Source: an uncultured Oscillospiraceae bacterium (GTDB lineage Bacteria; Bacillota; Clostridia; Oscillospirales; Ruminococcaceae). From it: a DNA stretch of 36,140 nt. The DNA lies in the NCBI GenBank assembly GCA_934464775.1, contig CAKSKG010000022.1, forward strand, positions 1 to 36,140, read 5' to 3'. The position numbers and the translations under genes are program-made. The notes under the pieces were generated by a model. The model did no database searches, was not told the origin of the DNA, and worked only from the letters and a program-made list of their open reading frames with translations. Positions 6,503-13,862 of the stretch are shown here, in pieces (the stretch's first letter is position 1; each line of letters opens with the position of its first letter).

Positions 6503-6766
6503 GTGTACGATTACATCAACATAACCGACAGCAAAGAATCGACCACAATTGTTTTTGCATATAGCAAGCCAAAGGGAAATATCCGCATGGAAACATTTGT
6601 GCACGAAAAGCCGTATAACGCATTTGTCAGAACGCAAATGTCAGTCTATGGCATGAAAGAAGCATCGGCGATTACCGAAAGCGAATTTTATTACAAGCTG
6701 GGTTTTGCAATCGGAGAAATCATAAATACAGTCCCTAATGAAAGGAGTACAAACCATGAGCACTGA
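6503..6766 (+). CDS. Small early protein, unknown
   Basis: This 87-residue protein starts at GTG 6503 behind AAAGGACGTGAAA. It is mixed alpha/beta in appearance, with no membrane segment and no recognised motif. It lies 21 bases after the pentapeptide gene, and its stop overlaps the ATG of the next small gene. The tight spacing and good ribosome binding site support it as real. Confidence 0.6.
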   Translation: MYDYINITDSKESTTIVFAYSKPKGNIRMETFVHEKPYNAFVRTQMSVYGMKEASAITESEFYYKLGFAIGEIINTVPNERSTNHEH

Positions 6767-6896
6767 AAAGAGCATCAAATCGGAAGTAACCGTTTGTGAC
6801 ACGGTGGACGATGCGGTTATCGACTTTTTAGCAAAGATTTTTTATCCGCTGGTTATGACGGAAATCAACAAAAAGGAGCGTACAGAAAATGAGTGA
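6756..6896 (+). CDS. Small early protein, unknown (46 aa)
   Basis: ATG 6756 lies 9 bases after AAAGGAG, and the frame overlaps the upstream gene end by 11 bases and the downstream start by 8. The product begins MSTEKSIKSEVTVCDT and contains a hydrophobic FLAKIFYPLVM patch. No family is recognised. The chained overlaps typical of phage early operons support translation. Confidence 0.55.
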   Translation: MSTEKSIKSEVTVCDTVDDAVIDFLAKIFYPLVMTEINKKERTENE

Positions 6897-7059
6897 TCTC
6901 AAATTAACAAGGATATCCACAATGCAGGACGGCAGACCGATATATGCGGTAAATCAGCCCTCGATCGACAGCTGCGCAGAAGTAATCATGAGACTGCTTA
7001 ACAAGCGCAGGCTTGATGAAGCAAAGGCTAAGGCGGAGCAGGAGGCGCAGGCGGAATGA
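6889..7059 (+). CDS. Small early protein, unknown (56 aa)
   Basis: The frame starts at ATG 6889 behind AAAAAGGAG within the end of the previous frame and ends in a charged helix rich in Lys, Glu and Ala. No family is recognised. The ATGA overlap with the next frame (7056-7059) suggests translational coupling. Confidence 0.55.
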   Translation: MSDLKLTRISTMQDGRPIYAVNQPSIDSCAEVIMRLLNKRRLDEAKAKAEQEAQAE

Positions 7060-7172
7060 TCTTAAAGCCTTATAGGACGATCAGCACCTATGTCTTTTCC
7101 AAGGGGCGTTGCATAGAGTTTTTATATGCCAATGGCAAGCGTATCACAGTACGCTGTAAAGGAAGGAGATAA
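7056..7172 (+). CDS. Very small basic protein, unknown (38 aa)
   Basis: It starts at ATG 7056, overlapping the previous stop by four bases, and ends in a Lys/Arg-rich tail. Its last codons form the GGAAGGAG ribosome binding site of the membrane gene at 7179. It is supported by overlap and coupling only; no family is recognised. Confidence 0.45.
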   Translation: MILKPYRTISTYVFSKGRCIEFLYANGKRITVRCKGRR

Positions 7173-7178
7173 GAACAC

Positions 7179-7421
7179 ATGAAAATAATCCGCAGACTTA
7201 TAATAGCTTTGCTCGGAATAATGTCTGGTATGGCGTGGCTTGTGGGGCTTGCCGTTATCCTCTGGGGCGGCACTCCGAACATTATTTATGGCGTGGCTAT
7301 CATCGCAGGTGGTATGCTGGTGCAGATGTCAATAGCCGATTATTACGATGCTGTCGTAGAGCTTGAAGCATATCTTGATGAGGAAGAAAATGATAACGAT
7401 GAAAGTATTAGTAGCCTGTGA
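7179..7421 (+). CDS. Small two-helix membrane protein
   Basis: The 80-residue product has two hydrophobic segments (about 5-28 and 33-52) and a strongly acidic C-terminus (about 60-80). GGAAGGAG lies 9 bases upstream of the ATG. It is an early-region inner-membrane protein of unknown role. Its final 32 bases overlap the ASCH gene in another frame. Confidence 0.65.
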   Translation: MKIIRRLIIALLGIMSGMAWLVGLAVILWGGTPNIIYGVAIIAGGMLVQMSIADYYDAVVELEAYLDEEENDNDESISSL

Positions 7422-7938
7422 AGAATCACAGACCGTATGCAAGGCCGTATTAATCAGCATAAAGCCGAAATGGTGCGAGCTTATCGCAAACGGTAAAAAA
7501 AGCGTTGAAGTCCGTAAGACAAAGCCGAAGCTGAAACCACCGTTTAAGTGTTATATATATTGTACAAAGGCAAAACGGGATAATTACTTTTGGGTTGGAA
7601 AGAGATATGCGTATGTCGATGACCGCAGCCACAATGCGTTTGATAAAAACGGTAACGGCAAGGTTATAGGAGAGTTTATATGTTCCGATATCGAAACATT
7701 ACGCTCAAACACCATTTTTAATGCTCCTGCGCTTTATGCTCAATCCTGTATGACCCGAGAGGAATACTTTGAGTATGCGGCAGACAATACCGTGTACCTT
7801 TGGTATATCTCCAACCTTAAAATTTACGGTGCACCAAAAGAGTTGGGCAATTTTACTGGACTGCGCGAGACGAAATTCGGAGCAGAACCAGTTAAGATTG
7901 TGCGCCCGCCACAGAGCTGGGTATACACAGAAGGCTAA
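7390..7938 (+). CDS. ASCH-domain protein with methyltransferase-like N-terminal scrap
   Basis: The ASCH (PUA-like, predicted RNA or nucleoside binding) domain begins near AVLISIKPKWCELIANGKK and continues through the EVRKTKP and YIYCTK segments, with the ending found in phage ASCH proteins. The first 15 or so residues, MKVLVACEESQTVCKA, instead match the start of phage DNA methyltransferases that normally continue with the SAM-binding segment. The protein therefore looks like a deletion product joining a methyltransferase start to an intact ASCH gene. Start 7390 has GAGGA five bases upstream; ATG 7399 is the alternative. It overlaps the end of the membrane gene. Confidence 0.75.
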   Translation: MITMKVLVACEESQTVCKAVLISIKPKWCELIANGKKSVEVRKTKPKLKPPFKCYIYCTKAKRDNYFWVGKRYAYVDDRSHNAFDKNGNGKVIGEFICSDIETLRSNTIFNAPALYAQSCMTREEYFEYAADNTVYLWYISNLKIYGAPKELGNFTGLRETKFGAEPVKIVRPPQSWVYTEG

Positions 7939-7956
7939 ATAATGGAGGTGAAAACA

Positions 7957-8280
7957 ATGACGAAGAATGACCGTATTTTATACCTGCTTTTGCAGGGCTA
8001 CGGCATCGGTAAAATAATCCGCAAGCTGGGTGATGTTACATATTCGGACGTCAAGACGGTTAAAGATAATGCAGTCCGCCGCTTCGGACGTGACTCTCAC
8101 GGACGTCTCGCAGTGGGCAAGGAAAATCACCTCGGGAAATGCGCAAAGCGCGCGTCTCAGCTGGGTATGAGCTATGGCGTGTACATGGCAAGCCTGCATT
8201 ATGCTGCCGACGTGCGCAGCGGATATTACGACAAAAAGAAAACCGTGACGGCGGCAACCGTACACGGTAACAAAAATTAA
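7957..8280 (+). CDS. Small basic early protein, possible DNA binder
   Basis: The product is 107 residues. The start at 7957 has GGAGGTG eight bases upstream; the earlier in-frame ATG overlaps that site. The N-terminal 40 residues (YLLLQGYGIGKIIRKLGDV) resemble a helix-turn-helix and are followed by a basic stretch. No family is firmly recognised. It closes the block of small early genes and precedes a 43-base gap with a short hairpin. Confidence 0.6.
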   Translation: MTKNDRILYLLLQGYGIGKIIRKLGDVTYSDVKTVKDNAVRRFGRDSHGRLAVGKENHLGKCAKRASQLGMSYGVYMASLHYAADVRSGYYDKKKTVTAATVHGNKN

Positions 8281-8281
8281 T

Positions 8282-8306
8282 AAACCACTGTTATTGTAAC
8301 AGGTTT
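8282..8306 (+). other. Short hairpin before the replication block
   Basis: CTGTTA (8288-8293) pairs with TAACAG (8297-8302) around TTG, extended by AAAC (8282-8285) with GTTT (8303-8306) across a CA bulge. The T-run is only four bases, so it is at best a weak terminator or an mRNA-processing or stability element. Confidence 0.35.
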
Positions 8307-8323
8307 TGAAAGGAATGTCAAGT

Positions 8324-9676
8324 ATGAGTATGAAATATGATGCAGGCATGACACAGTATCATGATGATATTGTGGCTGCCCTGCGAGATATGCTCCATGG
8401 TGAAATGGATAAAATTGCAGAGCTTGCCGCCGAAGGCTCACCCGTCCCTCTCCGTGAGTATCTTAGGAATAATCACGGAAAGGCAATACACGGCGGAAAT
8501 AAGTTTGAAGCTATGTCAAGCTGCTTCCTCGTTACTTTTGACCATGTGATAAACAATAAGGGCGATTCTAAGCTCAACCTTTCATGGTCGCAGGTTACAT
8601 CGTTTATCAGAAAATATCCTGCTGATTTTTTTAGAAAAAGCGAGGACGAAGAAGCTTCCCTCTGCGATGACTGCACTGTCCCCACTAAGCCCGAAACAAC
8701 TGTTACGTTTGATTATTCCGAGCTTGATTCGGATACCGCCGCGAAGCTCGAAAGCGTCACAGCGGAAATTTACAACGTCAGAAAAGAGTACATATTTACA
8801 ATGGCTAAAAAGGTTGCTTATGCTCATGATCTGCTTGCAAATCATTACGGCGGCAAGTTTGGCGCATGGTGCGAAAGCATTGGCATAAGCAGGGACACGG
8901 GAAATAATCTTGTGAGAGTTGCCGAACTGTTCGGCAACTCTACCGCCGAAGAGCAGATAAATCTTAATAAGCTTACCGACGGAAACGTCAAACTGCTCTA
9001 TGAAGCTGCCAAGCCGTCAGCTCCTCCCGAGCTTGTGGAACAGGTGAAATCGGGCGACATAACCACCCACAAGGAATACATTGAGCTGAAAAAGCAGCTG
9101 GAAGCTCAGATGCAACGGTACAGCAAAGCACTTGACGAAAATCATTCATTACATAGCGAAAATCAGGAGCTGCGCAGGGACAGGGTAAACGCTATGAACC
9201 GTGCGGATAACGCAGAACGTGAGCTTTCGGACGCCAAGGCGGAGATTGAAAAGCTCAGCCGTGAAGCCGATGAAGCCGACCGTGAATATGATGCCATGGC
9301 AGACCGTGAGTGTCATTACGAGACCGAAATATGCGAGTTAAAGCATCAGATCAAAGAGCTTGAATCCCAGCCCCGAGATGTGGCGGTGCAGGCGGACCCG
9401 GAAGCGGAACAGCGCATATCAGAGCTTGAAGAAGAGCTTGCCGAGCTTCGTGAGCACAATGAAGAGCTTGACTTCGGGTACGGCAGCGATTCTCTTTCCG
9501 CAGACCAGCTTTCGGAGATATACGAAACGCTTCACGGAAAAGTCCTCTCCGCTCTGAAAGACTGCAAAGCTTTTATCAATATGAGCAATCTGCCGCAGAT
9601 AGTGAAAGACCGTGCATCGGGCAGATTCGGCACCCTGAAAGAGCTTATTGAATGGTATATGGAAGAAATGGAGTGA
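8324..9676 (+). CDS. DUF3102-type coiled-coil protein
   Basis: This 450-residue protein has an N-terminal globular region, then a DUF3102-like segment (about 145-235, with the GKFGAWCESIGISRDTGNNL signature of a helix-turn-helix) and a long coiled coil (about 245-400) dense in Glu, Lys and Ala, and a short helical end. Such proteins sit at the start of replication modules in Firmicutes phages and resemble ParB/replication accessory proteins, but the role is unproven. AAGGA lies 9 bases before ATG 8324. It starts the replication cluster. Confidence 0.75.
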   Translation: MSMKYDAGMTQYHDDIVAALRDMLHGEMDKIAELAAEGSPVPLREYLRNNHGKAIHGGNKFEAMSSCFLVTFDHVINNKGDSKLNLSWSQVTSFIRKYPADFFRKSEDEEASLCDDCTVPTKPETTVTFDYSELDSDTAAKLESVTAEIYNVRKEYIFTMAKKVAYAHDLLANHYGGKFGAWCESIGISRDTGNNLVRVAELFGNSTAEEQINLNKLTDGNVKLLYEAAKPSAPPELVEQVKSGDITTHKEYIELKKQLEAQMQRYSKALDENHSLHSENQELRRDRVNAMNRADNAERELSDAKAEIEKLSREADEADREYDAMADRECHYETEICELKHQIKELESQPRDVAVQADPEAEQRISELEEELAELREHNEELDFGYGSDSLSADQLSEIYETLHGKVLSALKDCKAFINMSNLPQIVKDRASGRFGTLKELIEWYMEEME

Positions 9677-9682
9677 TCTAAA

Positions 9683-10279
9683 ATGGCTACGTTATATGAA
9701 ATGTCGCAGGATTTTTCCGAGCTGTTCGACAGATACGAATGCATCGCCGATTATGATTTTCCGTCCGACGGAAAGGGCGGATTCACCGATGATGACGGAA
9801 ATCCCGTAGATCCCGCAAAGGAACGTGCCGAGATGCAGCAGGCGTGGTTCGACACCCTTGACGGAATGGAGACGGAGCTTATCTCAAAGGCAGAGGCAGT
9901 CGCCGTATTCATGAAGAATGTATTGGCGGATATTGATGCTATGAAGTCCGAAAAAAAGACACTTGAAGCACGCATAAAGGCAAAGGAAAACGCCGTCCGC
10001 AGCATGGAAAAGTATCTCACGGAATGCCTTTTAAAGGCGCATCTGCTGAAAATAGATACTCCAAAGGCGAAGATCACCGTCAAAGAAAAAGGCGGCGTAA
10101 GCACCGTTATCACCGATCTTGCAAAATTTGCGGAATGGGCGAAAGCGAACGCTCCCAGGCTTATCCGCACAAAGGTTGAGGAAGCTCCCGACAAAACGGC
10201 TATCAAAAACGAGATAAACGCAGGAAACAGCATTCCTTACGTTCAGCTTGTCACTTCGCCGTCGATCACGATAAAGTGA
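9683..10279 (+). CDS. Siphovirus Gp157-family protein
   Basis: The 198-residue product matches the Gp157 family in layout: an N-terminal helical part with an internal Asp/Gly-rich loop, a central coiled coil of Lys and Glu (about 70-115) and a C-terminal KITVKEKGG...IPYVQLV beta segment. The family occurs next to phage recombinases and ATPases and has been linked to phage resistance in Streptococcus thermophilus, but its molecular role is unsettled. GGAGTG precedes the ATG. The gene starts 7 bases after the coiled-coil gene. Confidence 0.85.
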   Translation: MATLYEMSQDFSELFDRYECIADYDFPSDGKGGFTDDDGNPVDPAKERAEMQQAWFDTLDGMETELISKAEAVAVFMKNVLADIDAMKSEKKTLEARIKAKENAVRSMEKYLTECLLKAHLLKIDTPKAKITVKEKGGVSTVITDLAKFAEWAKANAPRLIRTKVEEAPDKTAIKNEINAGNSIPYVQLVTSPSITIK

Positions 10280-10289
10280 GGTGATAACC

Positions 10290-10928
10290 ATGTCCAAAAT
10301 ACTTTGTGTCATGGGTGAAAGCGGTTCGGGAAAAACCACATCAATGCGCAATCTTGACCCTATTTCCACATATTACGTGGACTGCGATAAAAAAGGGCTG
10401 TCATGGCGAGGCTGGAGAAAGCAATACAACAAAGAAAATAAGAATTATACCGTTACCGATAACCCACAGACAGTACTTTCCATACTGCAAATGGTAAATT
10501 TAAGAGCTGCACACATTAAGGTACTTGTCATTGATACTCTTAATGGAATTATGGTCGCAGACGAAATGCGCAGGATGAAAGAAAAGGGTTACGATAAATG
10601 GGTAGACCTTGCTTCATGCGTTTATTATATAATAGATAACGCTCTGACTATGCGAAACGATCTGACAGTTGTTTTTACAGCTCACACTCAGACAGATGAT
10701 AACGGTTTTACGCAGATAAAAACCAACGGAAAAAAGCTGAATAAAATTGGTCTTGAATCAAAATTCCCACTGGTTCTGAATGCGAAACGCATTGACGGTA
10801 GATATATCTTTGAAACAAATTCGGACACAAGCACCGCAAAAACTCCTATGGGTATGTTTGATGCCAATGAGATTGAAAACGATATTACAGAAGTTATCTC
10901 GGCATGGGATAAATATGATAATGAATAA
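10290..10928 (+). CDS. Phage AAA ATPase (AAA_24-type, RecA-like fold)
   Basis: This 212-residue ATPase has Walker A GESGSGKTTS at residues 9-18, Walker B-like VLVIDTLNG near 80, and an AHTQ sensor segment near 130, the pattern of the phage AAA_24 nucleotide-binding proteins found with single-strand annealing or binding proteins. It probably acts in recombination or replication with the SSB-like protein encoded next. GAGGTG lies just before ATG 10290. Its stop codon abuts the next gene's leader. Confidence 0.85.
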   Translation: MSKILCVMGESGSGKTTSMRNLDPISTYYVDCDKKGLSWRGWRKQYNKENKNYTVTDNPQTVLSILQMVNLRAAHIKVLVIDTLNGIMVADEMRRMKEKGYDKWVDLASCVYYIIDNALTMRNDLTVVFTAHTQTDDNGFTQIKTNGKKLNKIGLESKFPLVLNAKRIDGRYIFETNSDTSTAKTPMGMFDANEIENDITEVISAWDKYDNE

Positions 10929-10942
10929 TGGAGGAAAAAAAT

Positions 10943-11545
10943 ATGAAAAAGCCCAATGATTTTGATGATGTAAAGGAATTTTCCGCATTTTCTCCCCTTG
11001 AGCCGGGCGGATACATATGCAGGATAGTGCAGGTGCAGGAGACGACCTCACAGCGCGGCGCACCGATGCTCAAAATAGGTCTTGACATTGCCGAGGGTCC
11101 CCGCAAGGGCTTTTATGCGGATATGTTCAAAAACGATACACGCACCGATAAAAAGTGGGGCTGCGTTGTAAATCAGCTGGTATATGACAGCAACGGCGGA
11201 AACACCACCAACAGAGGCTTCAAGACCTTTATCACCTGCGCCGAAAAATCCAACAGCGGATTCAGGACGGCATGGGGCGACAGATTCGCCGAATGCTTCA
11301 AGGGCAGGCTTATCGGCGGAGTTTTCCGCAGAGAACAGTATGTCGGCACGGACGGCAAACCTCACTTCAACACAAAATGCGCATGGTTCAGGACCGTTGA
11401 TGAGATACGTGCGGGTGTTGCAGTCCCCGAGGACAAGCTGCTCGACAATATCCCGCAGAACACGGCGGCTCCCGCATCTGCCGCCCCAAGCTTTGACCCC
11501 TCGGAATTCGAGGAGATCATCAGCGACAGCGACCTGCCGTTCTAA
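10943..11545 (+). CDS. SSB-like DUF669-type protein
   Basis: The product is 200 residues. An OB-like beta-rich body (about 1-150) of the type seen in phage DUF669 proteins is followed by a disordered Ala/Pro linker and an acidic C-terminal tip ending SDSDLPF. That tip closely resembles the DDDIPF tail through which bacterial SSB recruits helicases and nucleases, so single-strand DNA binding and partner recruitment is inferred. GGAGG precedes ATG 10943. It lies between the ATPase and helicase genes. Confidence 0.8.
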   Translation: MKKPNDFDDVKEFSAFSPLEPGGYICRIVQVQETTSQRGAPMLKIGLDIAEGPRKGFYADMFKNDTRTDKKWGCVVNQLVYDSNGGNTTNRGFKTFITCAEKSNSGFRTAWGDRFAECFKGRLIGGVFRREQYVGTDGKPHFNTKCAWFRTVDEIRAGVAVPEDKLLDNIPQNTAAPASAAPSFDPSEFEEIISDSDLPF

Positions 11546-11548
11546 GCA

Positions 11549-12865
11549 ATGGAGCTGCGCGACTATCAGGAAAAAGCCATATCGGACGTAAGAAGCGCAT
11601 GGGCGGCAGGCTTCCGCCGTCCATGCGTTGTTATGCCCTGCGGTGCGGGAAAGTCGGTCACGGTTGCGGAAATAGCCAAGCGTACCGCCTCAAAGGGAAA
11701 CAGAGTGCAGTTTCTTGTTCACAGGCAGGAGCTGTGCGACCAGATATGGCACACCTTTTATGATTACGGCGTGGATATGACCCTGTGCGATATAGGCATG
11801 GTGCAGACCGTATGCCGACGAATAGACCATATGCTTCCGCCGTCGCTCATCATTACCGACGAAAATCATCACTGCCTTGCACCGTCCTATCGGAAAATAT
11901 ATGATGCTTTTCCCGATGCATGGTGTGTGGGCGTTACCGCAACTCCCGTAAGGCTCAACGGCGGCGGGCTGGGAGAAGTCAATGACTGCCTTATCATCGG
12001 TCCCACGGTAAAGGAGCTTATCGCCCGAAAATGTCTTGCGCCCTTTGATTACTATGCTCCGCCCGTTGCCGATCTGTCGGGGCTGAAAACCAAGCGGAAC
12101 GGAGATTTTGACCCAAAGGACATAGAAGCTGCGCTTAACAAGCCGAAAATATACGGCGATGTCATTTCCTATTACAGACAGCTTGCGAACGGAGCAAAAG
12201 CCGTATGCTACTGTGCGACTATCACATCTTCAAAGAGCATGGCTACGGAATTTACGGCAAACGGCATTCCTGCGGCTCATATTGACGGTGACACGCCAAA
12301 GGCGCAGCGTGCGGAAATAATCTCCGCTTTCCGAAACGGCAGCATAACCGTGCTGTGCAATGTTGACCTTATTTCGGAGGGCTTCGATGTTCCCGACTGC
12401 GGCTGTGCGATACTTCTGCGCCCGACAAAATCGCTGACGCTGTATATCCAGCAGTCCATGAGGTGCATGAGATACCGCCCCGACAAGCGTGCTGTGATAA
12501 TAGATCACGTCGGAAATGTTCACCGCTTCGGACTGCCCGATCAGGATTTTGAATGGTCACTGACGCCCACACCAGCAAAGCGGAAAGCCGAAAAGACCGA
12601 TGCAGAGCTGAAAATACGGCAGTGTCCGAAATGCTTTTCCGCTCACCCCACTGCTGCCGTGTGCCCCGTATGCGGCTATGAATACCCAGTAAGCGAACGG
12701 GTCATTGAAACAAAGGAAGCACGTCTTGAAAGAATAACCGAAACAGTAAAGCATTACAGCCGCCCCGCAGAGTGCAGGAGCCGTGAAGAGCTTGCGGCCT
12801 ACGGAAAGATGAAAGGCTATAAGCGGGGCTGGGTGTATTATGCGGCAAAGGAATTAAAATTATAG
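11549..12865 (+). CDS. SF2 DEAD/DEAH-type helicase with zinc ribbon
   Basis: This 438-residue helicase has Walker A PCGAGKS (30-36), a motif II variant DENHH (104-108) in place of DEAH, motif III TATP (130-133) and motif VI QSMRCMRY near 302-309. A C-terminal four-cysteine zinc ribbon lies at C359, C362, C372 and C375. The family resembles Ssl2/RadD-like phage helicases that unwind DNA during replication and repair. No clear Shine-Dalgarno precedes the ATG three bases after the SSB-like stop, so translational coupling is likely. Confidence 0.92.
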   Translation: MELRDYQEKAISDVRSAWAAGFRRPCVVMPCGAGKSVTVAEIAKRTASKGNRVQFLVHRQELCDQIWHTFYDYGVDMTLCDIGMVQTVCRRIDHMLPPSLIITDENHHCLAPSYRKIYDAFPDAWCVGVTATPVRLNGGGLGEVNDCLIIGPTVKELIARKCLAPFDYYAPPVADLSGLKTKRNGDFDPKDIEAALNKPKIYGDVISYYRQLANGAKAVCYCATITSSKSMATEFTANGIPAAHIDGDTPKAQRAEIISAFRNGSITVLCNVDLISEGFDVPDCGCAILLRPTKSLTLYIQQSMRCMRYRPDKRAVIIDHVGNVHRFGLPDQDFEWSLTPTPAKRKAEKTDAELKIRQCPKCFSAHPTAAVCPVCGYEYPVSERVIETKEARLERITETVKHYSRPAECRSREELAAYGKMKGYKRGWVYYAAKELKL

Positions 12866-12878
12866 GAGGATAAAGCTT

Positions 12879-13133
12879 ATGGAAAAAGCAAGCAGATCAA
12901 TAGAAAATCTCAGCGACCAGATCATAGGATATTCCGAGGAGATCGGAAACGCTGTCGAAAAAATTTCCGAAAAATTCGGTGTGAGCAATGAATCTGCAAT
13001 TTCTATCATTCAGACAGCAATTGAAAATATGAAGCTTGACGTATCACATCACAAAAATTATCACCTTGAACTCATTGCCGATGCGCTGAACAATTGTGCG
13101 GCTGCGATCGAGGAGATCTCTGAAAATATATGA
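12879..13133 (+). CDS. Small helical protein, unknown
   Basis: The 84-residue product is almost wholly helical with amphipathic heptads and is moderately acidic. AGGAGG lies 8 bases before the ATG. Its stop overlaps the start of the nuclease gene by four bases (ATGA), so both are likely translated together. No family is recognised. Confidence 0.6.
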   Translation: MEKASRSIENLSDQIIGYSEEIGNAVEKISEKFGVSNESAISIIQTAIENMKLDVSHHKNYHLELIADALNNCAAAIEEISENI

Positions 13134-13456
13134 CCACGGAACACAACATACAGAACCGAATACGTGCCGCATTGTCGCCTTATGCCGTCATCTTCCGTGC
13201 AAATGTCGGGTCAGCTTATACGCAGGACGGCAGGTATTTCAGCACGGGACTGCCCAGGGGCTTTCCCGATCTTTTCGGCTTTCGGCGTTCGGACGGGAAA
13301 ATGATATTCATAGAAGTGAAAACGCCGAAAGGGCGCATACGTCCCGAACAGGAAGAGTTCATAAGAAACATAACCGCCTGCGGAGCTATCGCAGGGGTAT
13401 GCCGAAGCCCCGAGGACGCTCTGCGGCTCATAGGAGCGGGTGAGAACAATGGCTGA
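13130..13456 (+). CDS. VRR-NUC domain nuclease
   Basis: The 108-residue protein matches stand-alone phage VRR-NUC endonucleases: GLPRGFPDLFGF carries the catalytic aspartate, FIEVKTPKG supplies the Glu-x-Lys of the PD-(D/E)XK site, and the RIRPEQEEF segment follows as usual. The family cuts branched or Holliday-like DNA. It is coupled to the previous gene by overlap, and its end overlaps the next gene by 8 bases. Confidence 0.92.
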   Translation: MTTEHNIQNRIRAALSPYAVIFRANVGSAYTQDGRYFSTGLPRGFPDLFGFRRSDGKMIFIEVKTPKGRIRPEQEEFIRNITACGAIAGVCRSPEDALRLIGAGENNG

Positions 13457-13862
13457 TATCTCAAAGTCTATGCTTGAATATCTTGACAAGGCCGCATACA
13501 ACTGCCCCGATGTGCTTCCGCCCGTGATACGCAGAGCCGACCATGCGCCCCACAGAGTATATTTCCGATTTATGCGTGCGGTATATGCGCTGTACAGATC
13601 GGGAGCTGTCGGCACCGATGAGCTTCGGAAAATGAAAACCGATTTTATAAACGATCTGATGCTGTACAGCGTATATTTTAACGCAAGTCTGAAAGGCACA
13701 CGGGAAAATATCCTGCTTTCGTCCGCTCTTGCGGAATGCAGGAAAAATTCGGAGCTTTGTCCGAAATGCAAAGCGGTATCTCACATTATCGGAGAAGAAA
13801 CACGGGAGGACAGTATGATCCCCGAGCTTGAATACGGAGGTGATGAAAACGGAGATAAATGA
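13449..13862 (+). CDS. Hypothetical replication-region protein
   Basis: The product is 137 residues, helical in its first two thirds, with a CPKC pair near the C-terminus and an acidic end. The start at 13449 fits the GGAGCGGG upstream. It overlaps both the nuclease gene and the primase start, so it is part of the same translational chain. No family is recognised. Confidence 0.6.
   Translation: MADISKSMLEYLDKAAYNCPDVLPPVIRRADHAPHRVYFRFMRAVYALYRSGAVGTDELRKMKTDFINDLMLYSVYFNASLKGTRENILLSSALAECRKNSELCPKCKAVSHIIGEETREDSMIPELEYGGDENGDK

Noticed and set aside
5885..6637. Long minus-strand open frame opposite the pentapeptide gene, and a second plus-strand frame at 5889-6293
   Set aside because: The periodic 15-base repeats keep several frames free of stops; neither has a ribosome site and both give only repetitive Ser/Thr/Val or Cys/Leu/Thr strings.
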